Source of the DNA: JAZKBN01 sp040388605
Lineage (GTDB): Bacteria; Bacteroidota; Bacteroidia; Cytophagales; Flexibacteraceae
Assembly (NCBI GenBank): GCA_040388605.1
Contig: JAZKBN010000083.1
Span: 1-38,668, forward strand
Direction of reading: 5' to 3'
Length of the DNA: 38,668 nt
Shown one piece after another: positions 24,476 to 34,900 of this stretch; the stretch's first letter is position 1; each line of letters starts with the position of its first letter. The notes under the pieces were generated by a model, which saw nothing but the letters and a program-made list of their open reading frames with translations, made no database searches and was not told where the DNA came from. The position numbers were made by a program, and so were the translations under genes.

Positions 24476-25135
24476 ATGCGCAACCCGGTTTTTAACCTCA
24501 GTAATTACCCTTCGGCTGCCCGAATATTTATTGCAGAGCTCCGCGATAAAAACATTCAACAGGACAGCATGCGTTTCAGGCGCAACCTTGAAAGACTGGC
24601 CGAAGTGCTTGCTTACGAAATCAGCAGGACTTTTGATTACCGGGAGATAACAACAGAAACTGTATTAGGAAGCTCGCCCGAAATAATGCCGTTGCAGCAG
24701 CCTGTTTTGGTTGCCGTGCTCCGTGCCGCCCTTCCATTCCATACAGGTTTCCTCAATATTTTCGACCGGGCAGAAAATGCCTTTATAGGTGCATACCGTT
24801 CCGCACATAAAAGCGACCACAGCTTTGATGTGCAGATGGATTACATGGCCTGCCCCGACCTTGAAGGCAAAACCATTATTCTTATAGACCCCATGCTGGC
24901 AACCGGCAAATCATTGGTACGCACCTGGGAGGCGCTGCAAAAGTTCGGCAAGCCGGCAAAGCTGCATGTGGCTGCAGCCATAGCATCAGCAGACGGGATA
25001 GAATTTGTAAGCAAGGCCATACCTGAAGCGCAAATCTGGACCGGGGCCATAGACCCTACCCTGAACGACCATTATTATATAGTGCCGGGCCTCGGCGATG
25101 CCGGGGATCTTGCCTACGGGCAAAAAAATTCATAG
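24476..25135 (+). CDS. upp: Uracil phosphoribosyltransferase
   Basis: The 219-residue enzyme (from the ATG at 24476) makes UMP from uracil and PRPP in pyrimidine salvage. The PRPP-binding loop is IDPMLATGKS (137-146), where most family members have GGS rather than GKS. VLRAALPFHTGFL matches the family's VLRAG-x-G block and the C-terminus contains PGLGDAGDLAYG, the uracil-binding flexible loop. A frame extending back to 24365 is open but has no family-like residues, and 24476 is followed at once by the conserved-type NPVFNLSNYPS. The lysA promoter box on the other strand overlaps that upstream region. Confidence 0.9.
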   Translation: MRNPVFNLSNYPSAARIFIAELRDKNIQQDSMRFRRNLERLAEVLAYEISRTFDYREITTETVLGSSPEIMPLQQPVLVAVLRAALPFHTGFLNIFDRAENAFIGAYRSAHKSDHSFDVQMDYMACPDLEGKTIILIDPMLATGKSLVRTWEALQKFGKPAKLHVAAAIASADGIEFVSKAIPEAQIWTGAIDPTLNDHYYIVPGLGDAGDLAYGQKNS

Positions 25136-25154
25136 CAGCGAATTTGATTCCCTG

Positions 25155-25185
25155 CTTGGCAATTGCCTGAATTATTTTACCTTTG
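25155..25185 (+). promoter_or_regulatory. Probable promoter for tRNA-Leu
   Basis: TACCTTTG at 25178-25185 is a full -7 match; CTTG at 25155-25158 is a one-mismatch -33 box with 19-base spacing. The tRNA starts 27 bases later. Confidence 0.6.
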
Positions 25186-25211
25186 CCCTCCCTTAAAGGA
25201 ACCAATCTATT

Positions 25212-25295
25212 GCCCGGATGGCGGAATTGGTAGACGCGTTGGTCTCAAACACCAATAACTGCAAGGTTGTGCCGGTTCGACCCCGGCTCCGGGTA
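25212..25295 (+). tRNA. tRNA-Leu (anticodon CAA)
   Basis: The 84-nt class II tRNA has acceptor GCCCGGA paired with TCCGGGT (G1-T72 wobble), the D loop of Leu tRNAs, anticodon stem TTGGT/ACCAA with loop CTCAAAC (anticodon CAA), a variable arm, and the T arm GCCGG-TTCGACC-CCGGC. The discriminator is A73. No CCA is encoded, unlike the tRNA-His in this window. Confidence 0.94.
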
Positions 25296-25303
25296 CTGAA
25301 GAT

Positions 25304-25332
25304 AAGCCCTGAGATTTCTCAGGGCTTTTTTT
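25304..25332 (+). terminator. Rho-independent terminator of tRNA-Leu
   Basis: AAGCCCTGAGA pairs with TCTCAGGGCTT across a 3-base loop and runs into seven T residues. Confidence 0.92.
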
Positions 25333-25466
25333 GTGGGCTTACATCCTTAATTTTTCAAAACTAATAAGATGTATAATGGCAATTCCCGTCTACAGAATTT
25401 CAGCTGTTGCTCTCTAAAAAAGGCACAATGATTCCTTAAAAAGTCTGGCTTCGGTACATAAAAAGC

Positions 25467-25508
25467 AAAAAAAACAGGCCCCGTTGAAGTAATCCCCGGA
25501 ACGCCTGT
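25467..25508 (-). terminator. Probable terminator of the HTH-TM-lectin gene
   Basis: On the minus strand ACAGGC (25508-25503) pairs with GCCTGT (25479-25474) across a partly structured 23-base loop and is followed by eight T residues. It lies 27 bases after the stop at 25536. Confidence 0.65.
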
Positions 25509-25535
25509 GCTTACAGCCAAATACAGAAGTCTTGG

Positions 25536-27177
25536 TTATGGATGCTTAGAAACCTCGCCGCAAATTTTTTGAAAAGTTTCGCCGGTATTGTCAAGGGAAT
25601 TAACTGTTTCGCGGTTATTAAACTCCTGGGCGTATAGGAGTTTGCCGCTGCTGTCTTTCATTCGGATGTAATCTATTTCAGCGTAAGTGTTCGGAACCAG
25701 CTCTATTCCATAAATTCTGTTGTCAAGGGGTTGGGTAAAAGGGCCGCTTACACGCAGTTGGTTATTACAGTAAAGTCTGCCCTGCCCGTTATTAATTTCA
25801 AGGCGAATGGTATTCCAATCACCGTTGCGTTTAATTTCCAGACTGTTCATTGCCGAATCGGGGAAAAATACAGGCTTACCGAAGGTTACAGAGTTTTTTG
25901 TGTTCATTCCCTCATCGAAAAAGGCAATATCTATTACTTCAGCGTCCTCCCTGTTGTAAATGTAGCAGCTAAAATCGCGGTTATGGTATCTTAAATCAGG
26001 CAGCCTGTACCTGAATTCTAAATTTAAATTACCAAAACCTACCGGCGGAAAATAGCCGAAGGTTGAAAGGTTATAAAAAGTGTTTTCGTGTGGGGTATCA
26101 ATATAGTGGTGTAAAGGCAGGCGCATGCTGCCTTCGGCAATAAGGTCGCTGTCTGTATGCGGATCGAACATAACCTGCGTAAAATGGTCCAAGGCATACC
26201 TTGCCTCCGTGGAGGTAAGCAGGTAATGCCACTTAGATTTACCGCCCATTAATTTGGTCATAAAGTCTTCCTGGCCATTTGCCGACAAATGCAGTGTTGT
26301 TGTAGAGCTGTGCATGAACAAAACCAAAGTGTCGGTCTTTTTGGTTAACTGAATTTTATAAGGTTCAACAGATTTTTCAAATTCCATTGTCAGGGTATCT
26401 GTTCCCAGCTTTGAAAAGTCGTAACGGTATGTTTCGCGGTGTTCGCCCACGCTGTCAGATTTGCCCACCTTTTCCCAAACAAACTTACTGAAGTCTGTTT
26501 TTGCCGCTTTGGTAACTACGGGCGCAGGCGACTTTGTCAAAAAATAACCTGCTGCAGCAAGTACCGGCAATAAAGTCAATAACAGGGCGCTGCGCCTGCT
26601 GTACCAAGGTTTCTTTACAATGCTGAAATACTTAATATACGACCAGCACAGATTGAAGACGGNNNNNNNNNNTTACAATGCTGAAATCTGCGTCTTCAAT
26701 ATAGGCCCCGCTTTTGGGTTCATCTTGCCGGGTATTAACGAGCCTAATCAAGGCGGTTTGCGGGCGGGCCTGCCTGTGCTCTCGCTTAATATGCACCAAT
26801 GCAAAACTTGCCGGCTCAAAAAGGTGTGCGTGCGCGGCCCTGAATGTGGTATAACTGCCGTAGCCCAGGTATATGCTTAAGGCCTTCAGCAGGTTTTTCC
26901 TGTATGCAGCCTCTGTGTCGGTGTCAATAAAACGCCGCAGGGTGGCGGTTGACGGCATGAGCGAAGCTGCCTGCACCGGCCCCATTAAAGTTACCAGCGA
27001 GTTGCGTATATCGAGCTGCAGATCTATGTAAAAGGCCCTGCGGCTCGGCAGGGCTTCAATACCCGCAAAAGAAGGGCCGTGACCCTTTATGCGCCATTGC
27101 TCCCATTCGGTATCTATTTTTCTTAAAAGTAAATGGCGGAGGGTGGTTTCCGGCTTCGTTTCGGCCTTATGCTTCAA
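25536..27177 (-). CDS. Single-pass membrane protein: cytoplasmic HTH-like N-terminus, periplasmic lectin-like C-terminus (crosses assembly gap)
   Basis: The gene is broken in the assembly by ten N bases (26663-26672), but joining the two copies of the 15-bp repeat flanking the gap restores one frame of about 527 residues. Residues 72-115 read SLMPSTATLRRFI ... LLKALSIYLGYGSYTTFRAA, close to a motif common in Bacteroidota (S-x-x-T-L-x-R-x-F ... L-x-x-L-x-x-Y-L-G-Y-x-S-x-x-x-F) that I believe is helix-turn-helix-like. A TM helix follows after KKPWYSRR (about 178-196). The last ~330 residues are beta-rich, with DWNTIRLEINNGQGRLYCNN, a LamG/concanavalin-like signature. I infer a membrane-bound surface sensor or one-component regulator. 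A decayed copy lies divergently at 27833-28614. Confidence 0.65.
26615..26687. other. Assembly gap flanked by a 15-bp direct repeat
   Basis: The sequence TTACAATGCTGAAAT occurs at 26615-26629 and again at 26673-26687, directly against the N block (26663-26672). Ten Ns look like a placeholder. The simplest reading is that the two contigs overlap by this repeat and that 26630-26687 is not real extra sequence. Read on the minus strand, 26662-26630 keeps an open frame into the gene, so a strain variant or real insertion is not excluded. Confidence 0.8.
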
Positions 27178-27832
27178 AATACATTATTAGATCTGTTTTA
27201 TTTGAGCACGCCGGTTATTTAAAGCCGTTTCTGTTCAACGCGCACAAGAACGATATTTAATTCTATATCAAGGTGAAATAACTTGCCATGCGGCGAAGCC
27301 ATAGGTTTCCGGCGGGTTTTATAAAGACAGAAACAAGAACAAAAGATGAGTCACCGGGTATTAAAAGGCCGCCATAAGTTTTACCGTTTTCATTTACAAG
27401 GCTTCGGTTATAATCATGTTACTGTAATATCAACACGCCCAGGTTAATTCTTAGCAGTACTGATATTTGTTGGGCAGACAGATATTATAAGTTTGGCAGG
27501 ATATTTATCGCCTCCAATTTTGGATATAGTTAGGGGCTTATCCAAACTCTGCCGGTGCCTGTTGTTGCCTCCGACGGTTCTGCGTTAAGTATAAAAAGCC
27601 CGGTTAAGCCAGATGGCGGAAGAAATTGCATTTGAACTGTTGAAGACAGGAGGATTTACCTTTCTTTACCGATGCCGGCTTTTACTTTGATCAGCATTGA
27701 AACAGCTCTGGTTTTTAGCCATTTATAAATATAGATGTCCGGCAATAAATACCGTTATTGCATCTTTATTAGAAAAAATTGTCTGTTGGAGCCGTGCTTA
27801 TATAGTCTTGCTCCGCCAGCTGTTGAATATGT
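27178..27832. other. 655-bp divergent intergenic region, no gene seen
   Basis: It separates the HTH-TM-lectin gene (-) from its decayed copy (+). No ORF with plausible coding character, no tRNA and no clear TAnnTTTG/TTTG pair was found. The AT-rich, patchy sequence with scattered short frames looks like decayed DNA, but I could not match any piece to a gene in the window. Confidence 0.5.
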
Positions 27833-28614
27833 ATGTCACATAACACCGATGCTTCCCCGGAAGCAACACTCCGCCTACTGCTTTTAAAAAAATAAGTGCC
27901 GATTGGGGACCTTGGCACCTTAAAGGTCACGGCCCGATTTTCGCCGGCATTGAAGCCCTGCCAAGCCGCGGAGCATTTTATATTGATTTACAGCTTGATA
28001 TTCGTGATTCTTTAGCTGCTGTGCTTGGCCCTATAGAGTCAGCATCTCTGATGCCCTCTATTGCCACGCTCAGGCGATTTCTTGATCCGCAGTCTGATGC
28101 CGGTTTCAGGAAAGACCTTTTTAAAGCGCTTAGTATTTACCTTGGCTACAGCAGCTATGCAGCTTTCAGGGCCGCTCATGCGCACATGTCTGAACCTGCA
28201 AATTTTGCTTTGGTCCATATAAAACGGGTGCACCAACATATGAAGGCCGGGGTACAAGGAACTATGTAGGTTTCGGGTCCGAGTATTACTTTCCTGAAAC
28301 TTAGCTTAACCGGCTTGAGACAAAATATAATGCCGATTGGGTAAATATCAAGCTTGAAGTAAAAAAGGAAAGGACTACTGTAATATCGAACTCCGAGTAA
28401 GCGGGCCTTATGTACACTCTTCCGATAACGCTAACAATTTATTGGGAATGGAGCTTGTACTAAACACATACGCCGAAATAGATTGTATCAGTATAAAAAC
28501 GGGGCAGGCAAGCTGTTGTACTCCCAGGAATTCAATGACCCTAATACAGTAAATGCAATAGACAGCACAAGTAAAATGTTTCGAACTGTTTGCGGTGAGA
28601 AACCCAAAAAGTAG
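27833..28614 (+). pseudogene. Decayed inverted copy of the HTH-TM-lectin gene
   Basis: From the ATG at 27833 the translation follows the intact gene (25536-27177) codon by codon: SPEATLRLLLLKK, then after a frameshift in an A7 run (27886-27892, one A too few) KGHGPIFAGIEALPSR, SLMPSIATLRRFLD, LFKALSIYLGYSSY and AFRAAHAHMSEPANFALVHIKR. Around 28245-28325 about 290 codons, including the TM helix, are missing. Homology resumes at DWVNIKLEV (28340 on) and, after frameshifts near 28385 and 28497, at LRVSGP, LVLNTYAEID, GKLLYSQEF and CGEKPKK, ending at the TAG 28612-28614. The 5' and 3' ends and the terminator are preserved. No function is expected, though a short N-terminal fragment could still be made. 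Confidence 0.85.
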
Positions 28615-28939
28615 TTTTTCAACCTTCACAAACAGTAAAAGCCCGGGGATATTTTCTTCGGGCTTTTGCTGTTTTTTAGCGCTTAAACAATTTAAAATAT
28701 ATTGTTATTAAGAATTGGCGCTTAAGTAGCAATGCACATTTAAAGGCGACCTATTTATTGGTGCTTTGTAGCTTTACCAGACAAAACCCTGTCAAAAGCT
28801 TAAAAACGGGCTTTTTAATCACCAAAACGTTTTGAAACACTATTGGAACACGGCCGGCTCGGATATAGGAATTAACAGGTCTAGCTTGCCGGGGTTATGG
28901 TCAACACAGGCCAAATTGGTAAACTCACAATAACACAAC
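28615..28939 (+). other. 325-bp region upstream of the giant surface protein
   Basis: It holds the terminator of the pseudogene (28637-28667) and then about 270 bases with no ORF. I found no convincing TTTG/TAnnTTTG pair, so the promoter of the giant gene is unresolved. Confidence 0.45.
28637..28667 (+). terminator. Rho-independent terminator after the pseudogene
   Basis: AAAAGCCCG (28637-28645) pairs with CGGGCTTTT (28659-28667) across a 13-base loop; the T run is only four bases. Confidence 0.7.
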
Positions 28940-31900
28940 ATGAAGTCCAACTTTTACAAACCCTTACGCCCCGGCAGATTGAATGCCGGAAAACTGCGTA
29001 CCGGGATTCTTTTCAAATTACTGCTCGCGCTGCTGATAGGCACAGCATCGGCAGACGAAGCTTCTGCTTCGAATAAAACACCCAAGCCGATAAACGGTAA
29101 GCAAATTAAAGCAGGCCGGGCAGGCATTATGCGCACTATGAACTGTGCAGCACCTACTGTTATAGCCTCGGGTTCAACTACATTGTGCGCGGGCGGCAAT
29201 GTTACGCTCTCGGCACCCTCGTTTATAACTACGGTAAGCACTTTTGCAGGCAGCACCGCAGGTAATACTGATGCAAGCGGAACCGCTGCACAGTTCACCG
29301 ACCCTTTCGGCACAGCTTTCGATGCCGCAGGTAACCTGTATGTAGCGGAACAGGATAACCACCGAATACGCAAAATAACTCCTGCGGGAGTTGTAACCAC
29401 TCTTGCAGGCAGCACCCGGGGTTTTACGAACGGTACAGGCGCAGCCGCCAGGTTCAACAATCCCTCCGGTCTGGCCGTTGACGCCTCCGGCAATGTGTTT
29501 GTTACCGACTGGGGTAACGAAGCAATACGTAAAATAACTCCTGAGGGCCTTGTTACTACTTTTGCAGGTGGTACACGCGGCACCGCTGACGGAACGGGTA
29601 CAGCCGCGCAATTCGTTAAACCTTTTGCTTTAGCATTTGACCCGGCCGGAAATTTAATAATAGCTGATTGCGATGACGGACTTATACGTAAAATTACACC
29701 GGCAGGTGTTGTAACTACTATAGCAGGTGGTACCCGAGGCAGTGCAGACGGAAACGGTACCGCTGCCCAATTTTATTACCCCTCCGGAATAGCTGTTGAT
29801 GCAGCAGGTATAATATATGTGGCCGATAACGGAAATGGCCTTATTCGTAAAATAAACCAGGCAGGCGATGTTACCGCTGTAAACAGGGGCGGCACTTCTG
29901 TAAGCGCATACGGAATTGCACTTGATGGCGCAGGAAACTTGTATTGCGCCGAAATTTATAATAACCGCATAAGCAAAGTAAGCGCTGCAGGTGTTGTAAG
30001 CACTTATGCCGGCAGTACGCCCGGCTTTGCTGAAGGCCCGGTTTCAATCGCTTTATTTAATAATCCTTCGGGTGTGGCAGCAGATGCGGAAGGCAATGTT
30101 TTTGTGGCTGACCAAGGCAATAACAGAATCCGCAAAATAATACCCGCCGCCAATGCAGACTCATACATTTGGAGCAATGGATCTGCTGAACAGTCAATAA
30201 TTGTAAATTCAAACCAATCAGGGAGCTATACAGTACAGGCCGTTAAAGGTACCTGTACCTCTGATGCAAGCGCCCCGGTAGTGGTTTCAGTAACCTCATT
30301 TACCACACCTGTAATAACGGCTGCCGGCTCAACAGCTTTATGTTCAGGCAGTAATGTAACGCTTTCGGCACCGGCGCTTACAACTATGGTAAGCACTGTT
30401 GCAGGCGGAAACGAAGGATATTATAATGCATCCGGCGCTGATGCTATGTTTAATTTGCCGTATGGTATCGCCGTTGATGCAACGGGCAATTTGTATGTGG
30501 CTGACTATAATAATAGCAGCATTCGTAAAGTAACACCCGGCGGTGTGGTAAGTACCCTTGCCGGAAACGGTACAGCAGGCTTTGCCGAAGGAACCGGCAC
30601 CGCTGCACAATTTAATTATGCTAATGGTGTTGCTGTTGATGCGGCCGGATTTGTATATGTGGCTGACCAGAGTAATAACCGAATCCGTAAAATAACACCG
30701 GGCGGCTTAGTAAGCACTTTTGCAGGAAGCGGGGCAGGCGGCTTTGCTGACGGAACCGGCGCAGCTGCTCAGTTTAACGGACCCAACGGCGTAGCAGTTG
30801 ACGCATCGGGGAATGTGTATGTTGCCGACGGAAGCAATAACAGCATTCGTAAAATAACACCGGGCGGCACTGTAAGTACCCTGGCAGGCGGCGGTTCGGC
30901 AGGCTTTGCCGACGGAATAGGCGCAGCAGCACAATTTAACTCCCCCATATCCGTTGCCGTTGATGCATCGGGCAACGTGTATGTGAGCGACGCAGGCAAC
31001 AGCAGTATTCGTAAAATAACCCCCGGCGGTGTAGTAAGTACCCTCGCGGGAAATGGTTCGGCAGGCTTTACCGAAGGAATGGGTGCTGCAGCGCAATTTA
31101 ATTACCCGACAGGTTTGACACTTGACGCAGCGGGTAATGTATATGTCGGCGACTTATTTAATAACCGAATACGCAAAATAACTCCGGAAGGATTGGTAAG
31201 TACCTACTCAGGAAGTGAAGGAGATTTTATTGACGGAGCGGTAGATGTTGCCAGGTTTAAAGGACCTAACGGCCTTGCTTTTGACGCTTCAGGAAATTTA
31301 TATGTAGCTGATGAATATAATAACAGCATTCGCAAAATAGTACCTGCTGCCACTGTAGATTCCTATCTGTGGAGTAACGGCATAACTGCGCAATCAATTT
31401 CCCTAAGCACAAGCGATTTGGGCAGCTATACCGTACAGGGTATTCAAGGTTCATGTACCTCGGCATCAAGCCCTGCGGTTGTTGTATCATTATTGGCAGC
31501 TCCGGTAATTACTGCCCCTTCAGGCACTGCAAACTGCGGAAGTTCACGTGTTAGCCTGACCATATCTCCGGTTCAGGGGGCTGTAAGCTACCTGTGGAAC
31601 GACCGTGACCATAGTACCGGTCTCACTATTAGTGCCTCATCACCGGGCAGCTACAAAGTAAGAGCTTTAAACAGTGACGGCTGCATCTCATCATTCAGCA
31701 ATATTGTTAGTGTAAGCTCCGGAACCTCACCTGGTATCCCAACTATTCAGACACCGGTAAGCACCATTATATGCAGCGGCGGACAATTAACCCTTCAGGT
31801 ACTTGCCGACCCGGGTGTTTCCGGATATATATGGAGCGACGGCATAACCACGGGCACCACACTCAGTGTCACAACCGCGGGAAGCTATTCGGTTAGGGCA

Positions 31901-34900
31901 ATAAACGGCGCCTGTACTTCGGGAGTAAGTAACGTTATTACTTTAACGGCAAGCCCTGCACCCAACGTACCTTCTATTAGCGCCTCAGGCTCAACGGCAT
32001 TTTGCGCAGGCGGAAGCGTAAACTTATATGCAACATCTGTTGACCCCGGCACCACTTATATATGGAACGACGGTTTAACCAACAACTCATCAATAACAGC
32101 TACCCAGGCAGGCAACTATTCGCTGCAGGCAATTTCTAACGGCTGCACTTCGGCGGCAAGCAATGTGATTGTTGTAACGCTAAATACCCCGGCCGGCCCG
32201 GTAATTACTTCCCCTTCTACCTATAACTGTAACGGGGCTGCCATTCAGATAACCGCAGCAGAAGTAAGCGGAGCCACTGATTATATATGGAGCGACGGTG
32301 TTACGCACGGCAATATCTTCGACGCCACTGTTTCAGGCACCTACTCTGTAAGGAGTATTTCTGCGGGCTGTACCTCGGCTGCAAGTAATGAAATTGCAGT
32401 TACCATTTTTCAGCTTCATGACCCCTCTACACCTGATATTCAAACTTCTCAGAGCACCATTACCTGCGGCGATAATATCAATGTCCCGTTTACGGTAATT
32501 AACCCCGTAGACGGAGTTGTTTATTTATGGAGCGATGGTGTTACAACCGGGAATTCCTTTACTGCCACCCAGGCCGGTTCGGTATATGTAAATCACATTA
32601 CCGATGGCTGTACGGCAGATGTACACCATTCTATTATGGTGTGGAATTACCCGGCTATTTCCGCACCCGAGATTACCGCTCTTTCTGAAACCAATATCTG
32701 TGGCGACGGAAGCGTTACCCTGCAGGCAACAAATGGCGAAGCAGGCACTCAATTTCTGTGGAGCGACGGCGTAACCACAGGCAACACCTTCCAGGCTACC
32801 GCAACAGGCACATATTCAGTACAAAGCTTTAATGAAACCTGTACTTCAGCTGCAAGCAATGCAATTGAAGTAATCGTTAACCCGGTGCCTTCAGCGCCAA
32901 CTATATCAGGCTCCGCATCTGCAATCTGTGAAGGTGGAAGCGCTATACTTACGGCCTCAGGCAATACCGGCTTCTACCTTTGGAGCACCGGTTCAATAGA
33001 TCAGCAAATAACTGTTAATGAAGCAGGTAACTATACAGTGCAGGCTCTTAACGGCAATTGCTTTTCAGAAAACAGCGCAGTTTTTAACGTAAGAGTTATT
33101 ACTGGAAAGCCTGTTATCAGCACCGATTACAGAGCCCGTTTCTGCGAAAACGAATACACTGTGCTTCGTTCGGCATCAGGCTTAGCGGGCCAATGGTTGC
33201 TAAACGGACAGCCCTTGATATATACTAATGAATTTAATGCTACACAGTCAGGTGAATATACTTTTCAGGATATCAACAGCTTGTGCCAATTAGTAAGCGA
33301 TCCTATTACATTAACTGTAGACCCTGTACCCACAAAGCCTACAATTTCAGGACCCACCTCTGTTTGCAACGGTGGAGCTATAGTACTTACATCATCATCT
33401 CCTAACGGTAACCGCTGGAGGGGCCTAAATAATCAAAGGATATATTTTGATTATAGCACGCCGTATGCTACAATTTATGAACCAGGCAATTATACCCTTG
33501 AAGTTCTTTCCGATTATTGTACCTCACCGGTGAGCGAAGTGTTTGTGGTTGAGGCAGCCACTCCATTGCCTGCACCAACAATTCTGGGTGCAGCCACATT
33601 CTGCGAAGGCGGTTATACCGTGCTGACATCTTCAGCTACCGAAGGTACTAACTTCTGGAATATTGGTAACCAAGGTGTTAACTATGAATCAGGTGAGCAG
33701 CTAATTGTAAGCGAGCCCGGTATATATACTTTACAATCGGTTATAAACGGTTGTTTATCAGCATCGAGCGAGGTGTTTACAGTTAGTGTAACCGCCATTC
33801 CCGGTCCACCTGTTATTACCTCAGCTTCCACTGAGCTGTCAAACGGTGGCAGCATAACCCTTACAGCAGGTGAGGTTTACGGTGCAACCGATTATATGTG
33901 GAGCGATAACCTGACTACGGGTCTGACTTTTGAAGCAACCACAGCAGGCAGTTATACAGTGCAGGCCATAAATGGTACCTGTACATCTGCGGCAAGCAAT
34001 GTTATTGTTATAACTGACGCTCCAGCAGCTTGTGATGCACCTGTAGTAACTGCATCTGGTGCTCTTGAATTCTGCGAAGGAGGAAGTGTTACACTTACCG
34101 GCCCTGAAGCTCAACCTGCGATTGTAAGCACCGTAGGCGGAAATTACCTGACAAATTATTCTGACGGTCCGTATTCAGGTAGTTTCGTAAATTCAAATAA
34201 TGAGGTATATGATAATTCACTCAACCAGTATTCAGTATCATCGAACTCAATTATAAAAAGGACCTTTTTCGGGAACACTACAGTATTCGCAGGATCCGCA
34301 CAACCCGGTTATGCCGACGGATTTGGCACAGACGGCAGGTTTAATCTGATAACCTCGCTTGTGATAGATGCCGTAGGTAACCTGTTCGTGGCAGATTATA
34401 ATAACCGGCTTATCAGGAAAATTACCCCCGACGGTTATGTAAGCACTTATGCCGGTATACGCGGCAACAGCTTATCTTATAACGGCCCTGCCACAACTGC
34501 CGCTATGGGATTACCAAAGCAATTGTCATACAATTTTAACGGAAGCCTTTACGTAGCCGATTATGGCTCTCATACGGTAAGGAAAATAACCCCTGGCGTT
34601 ACAACTGAATATATTTGGTCAGGTGCTGTATCGGCCAATACGCAAACTATTGAAGCAACAGCATCCGGCAGCTATATTCTGCAAACGGTAATTGAAGGCT
34701 GTACTTCGTATGCAAGTGTGCCTGTTGAAATTACAGTAAATGCGCCATCAGCGGGACCGGTTATTAACACACCGGTTCAAACAACTGCCTGCGCACCACA
34801 GGGCATCACCCTTACAATATCTCCTGTAGCAGGAGCTACAGGTTATATCTGGAGTGATAATGTAAGCACAGATCTTAGTTTTACTGCTTATCAATCAGGG

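Noticed and set aside
26652..26700. Inverted 9-bp copies (ATTGAAGAC / GTCTTCAAT) around the N gap, as a possible invertible segment
   Set aside because: The repeat is short, the segment between is mostly Ns and duplicated contig end, and no recombinase gene is nearby. A contig-end artefact explains it better.
27178..27832. Possible small RNA or remnant genes in the divergent gap
   Set aside because: I found no convincing promoter, hairpin-terminator pair or protein similarity in this stretch.
30440..31345. Regular repeats of about 162 bp that could suggest a CRISPR array
   Set aside because: The repeats are coding in one long frame (NHL units), the period is far too long, and there are no unique spacers or cas genes.
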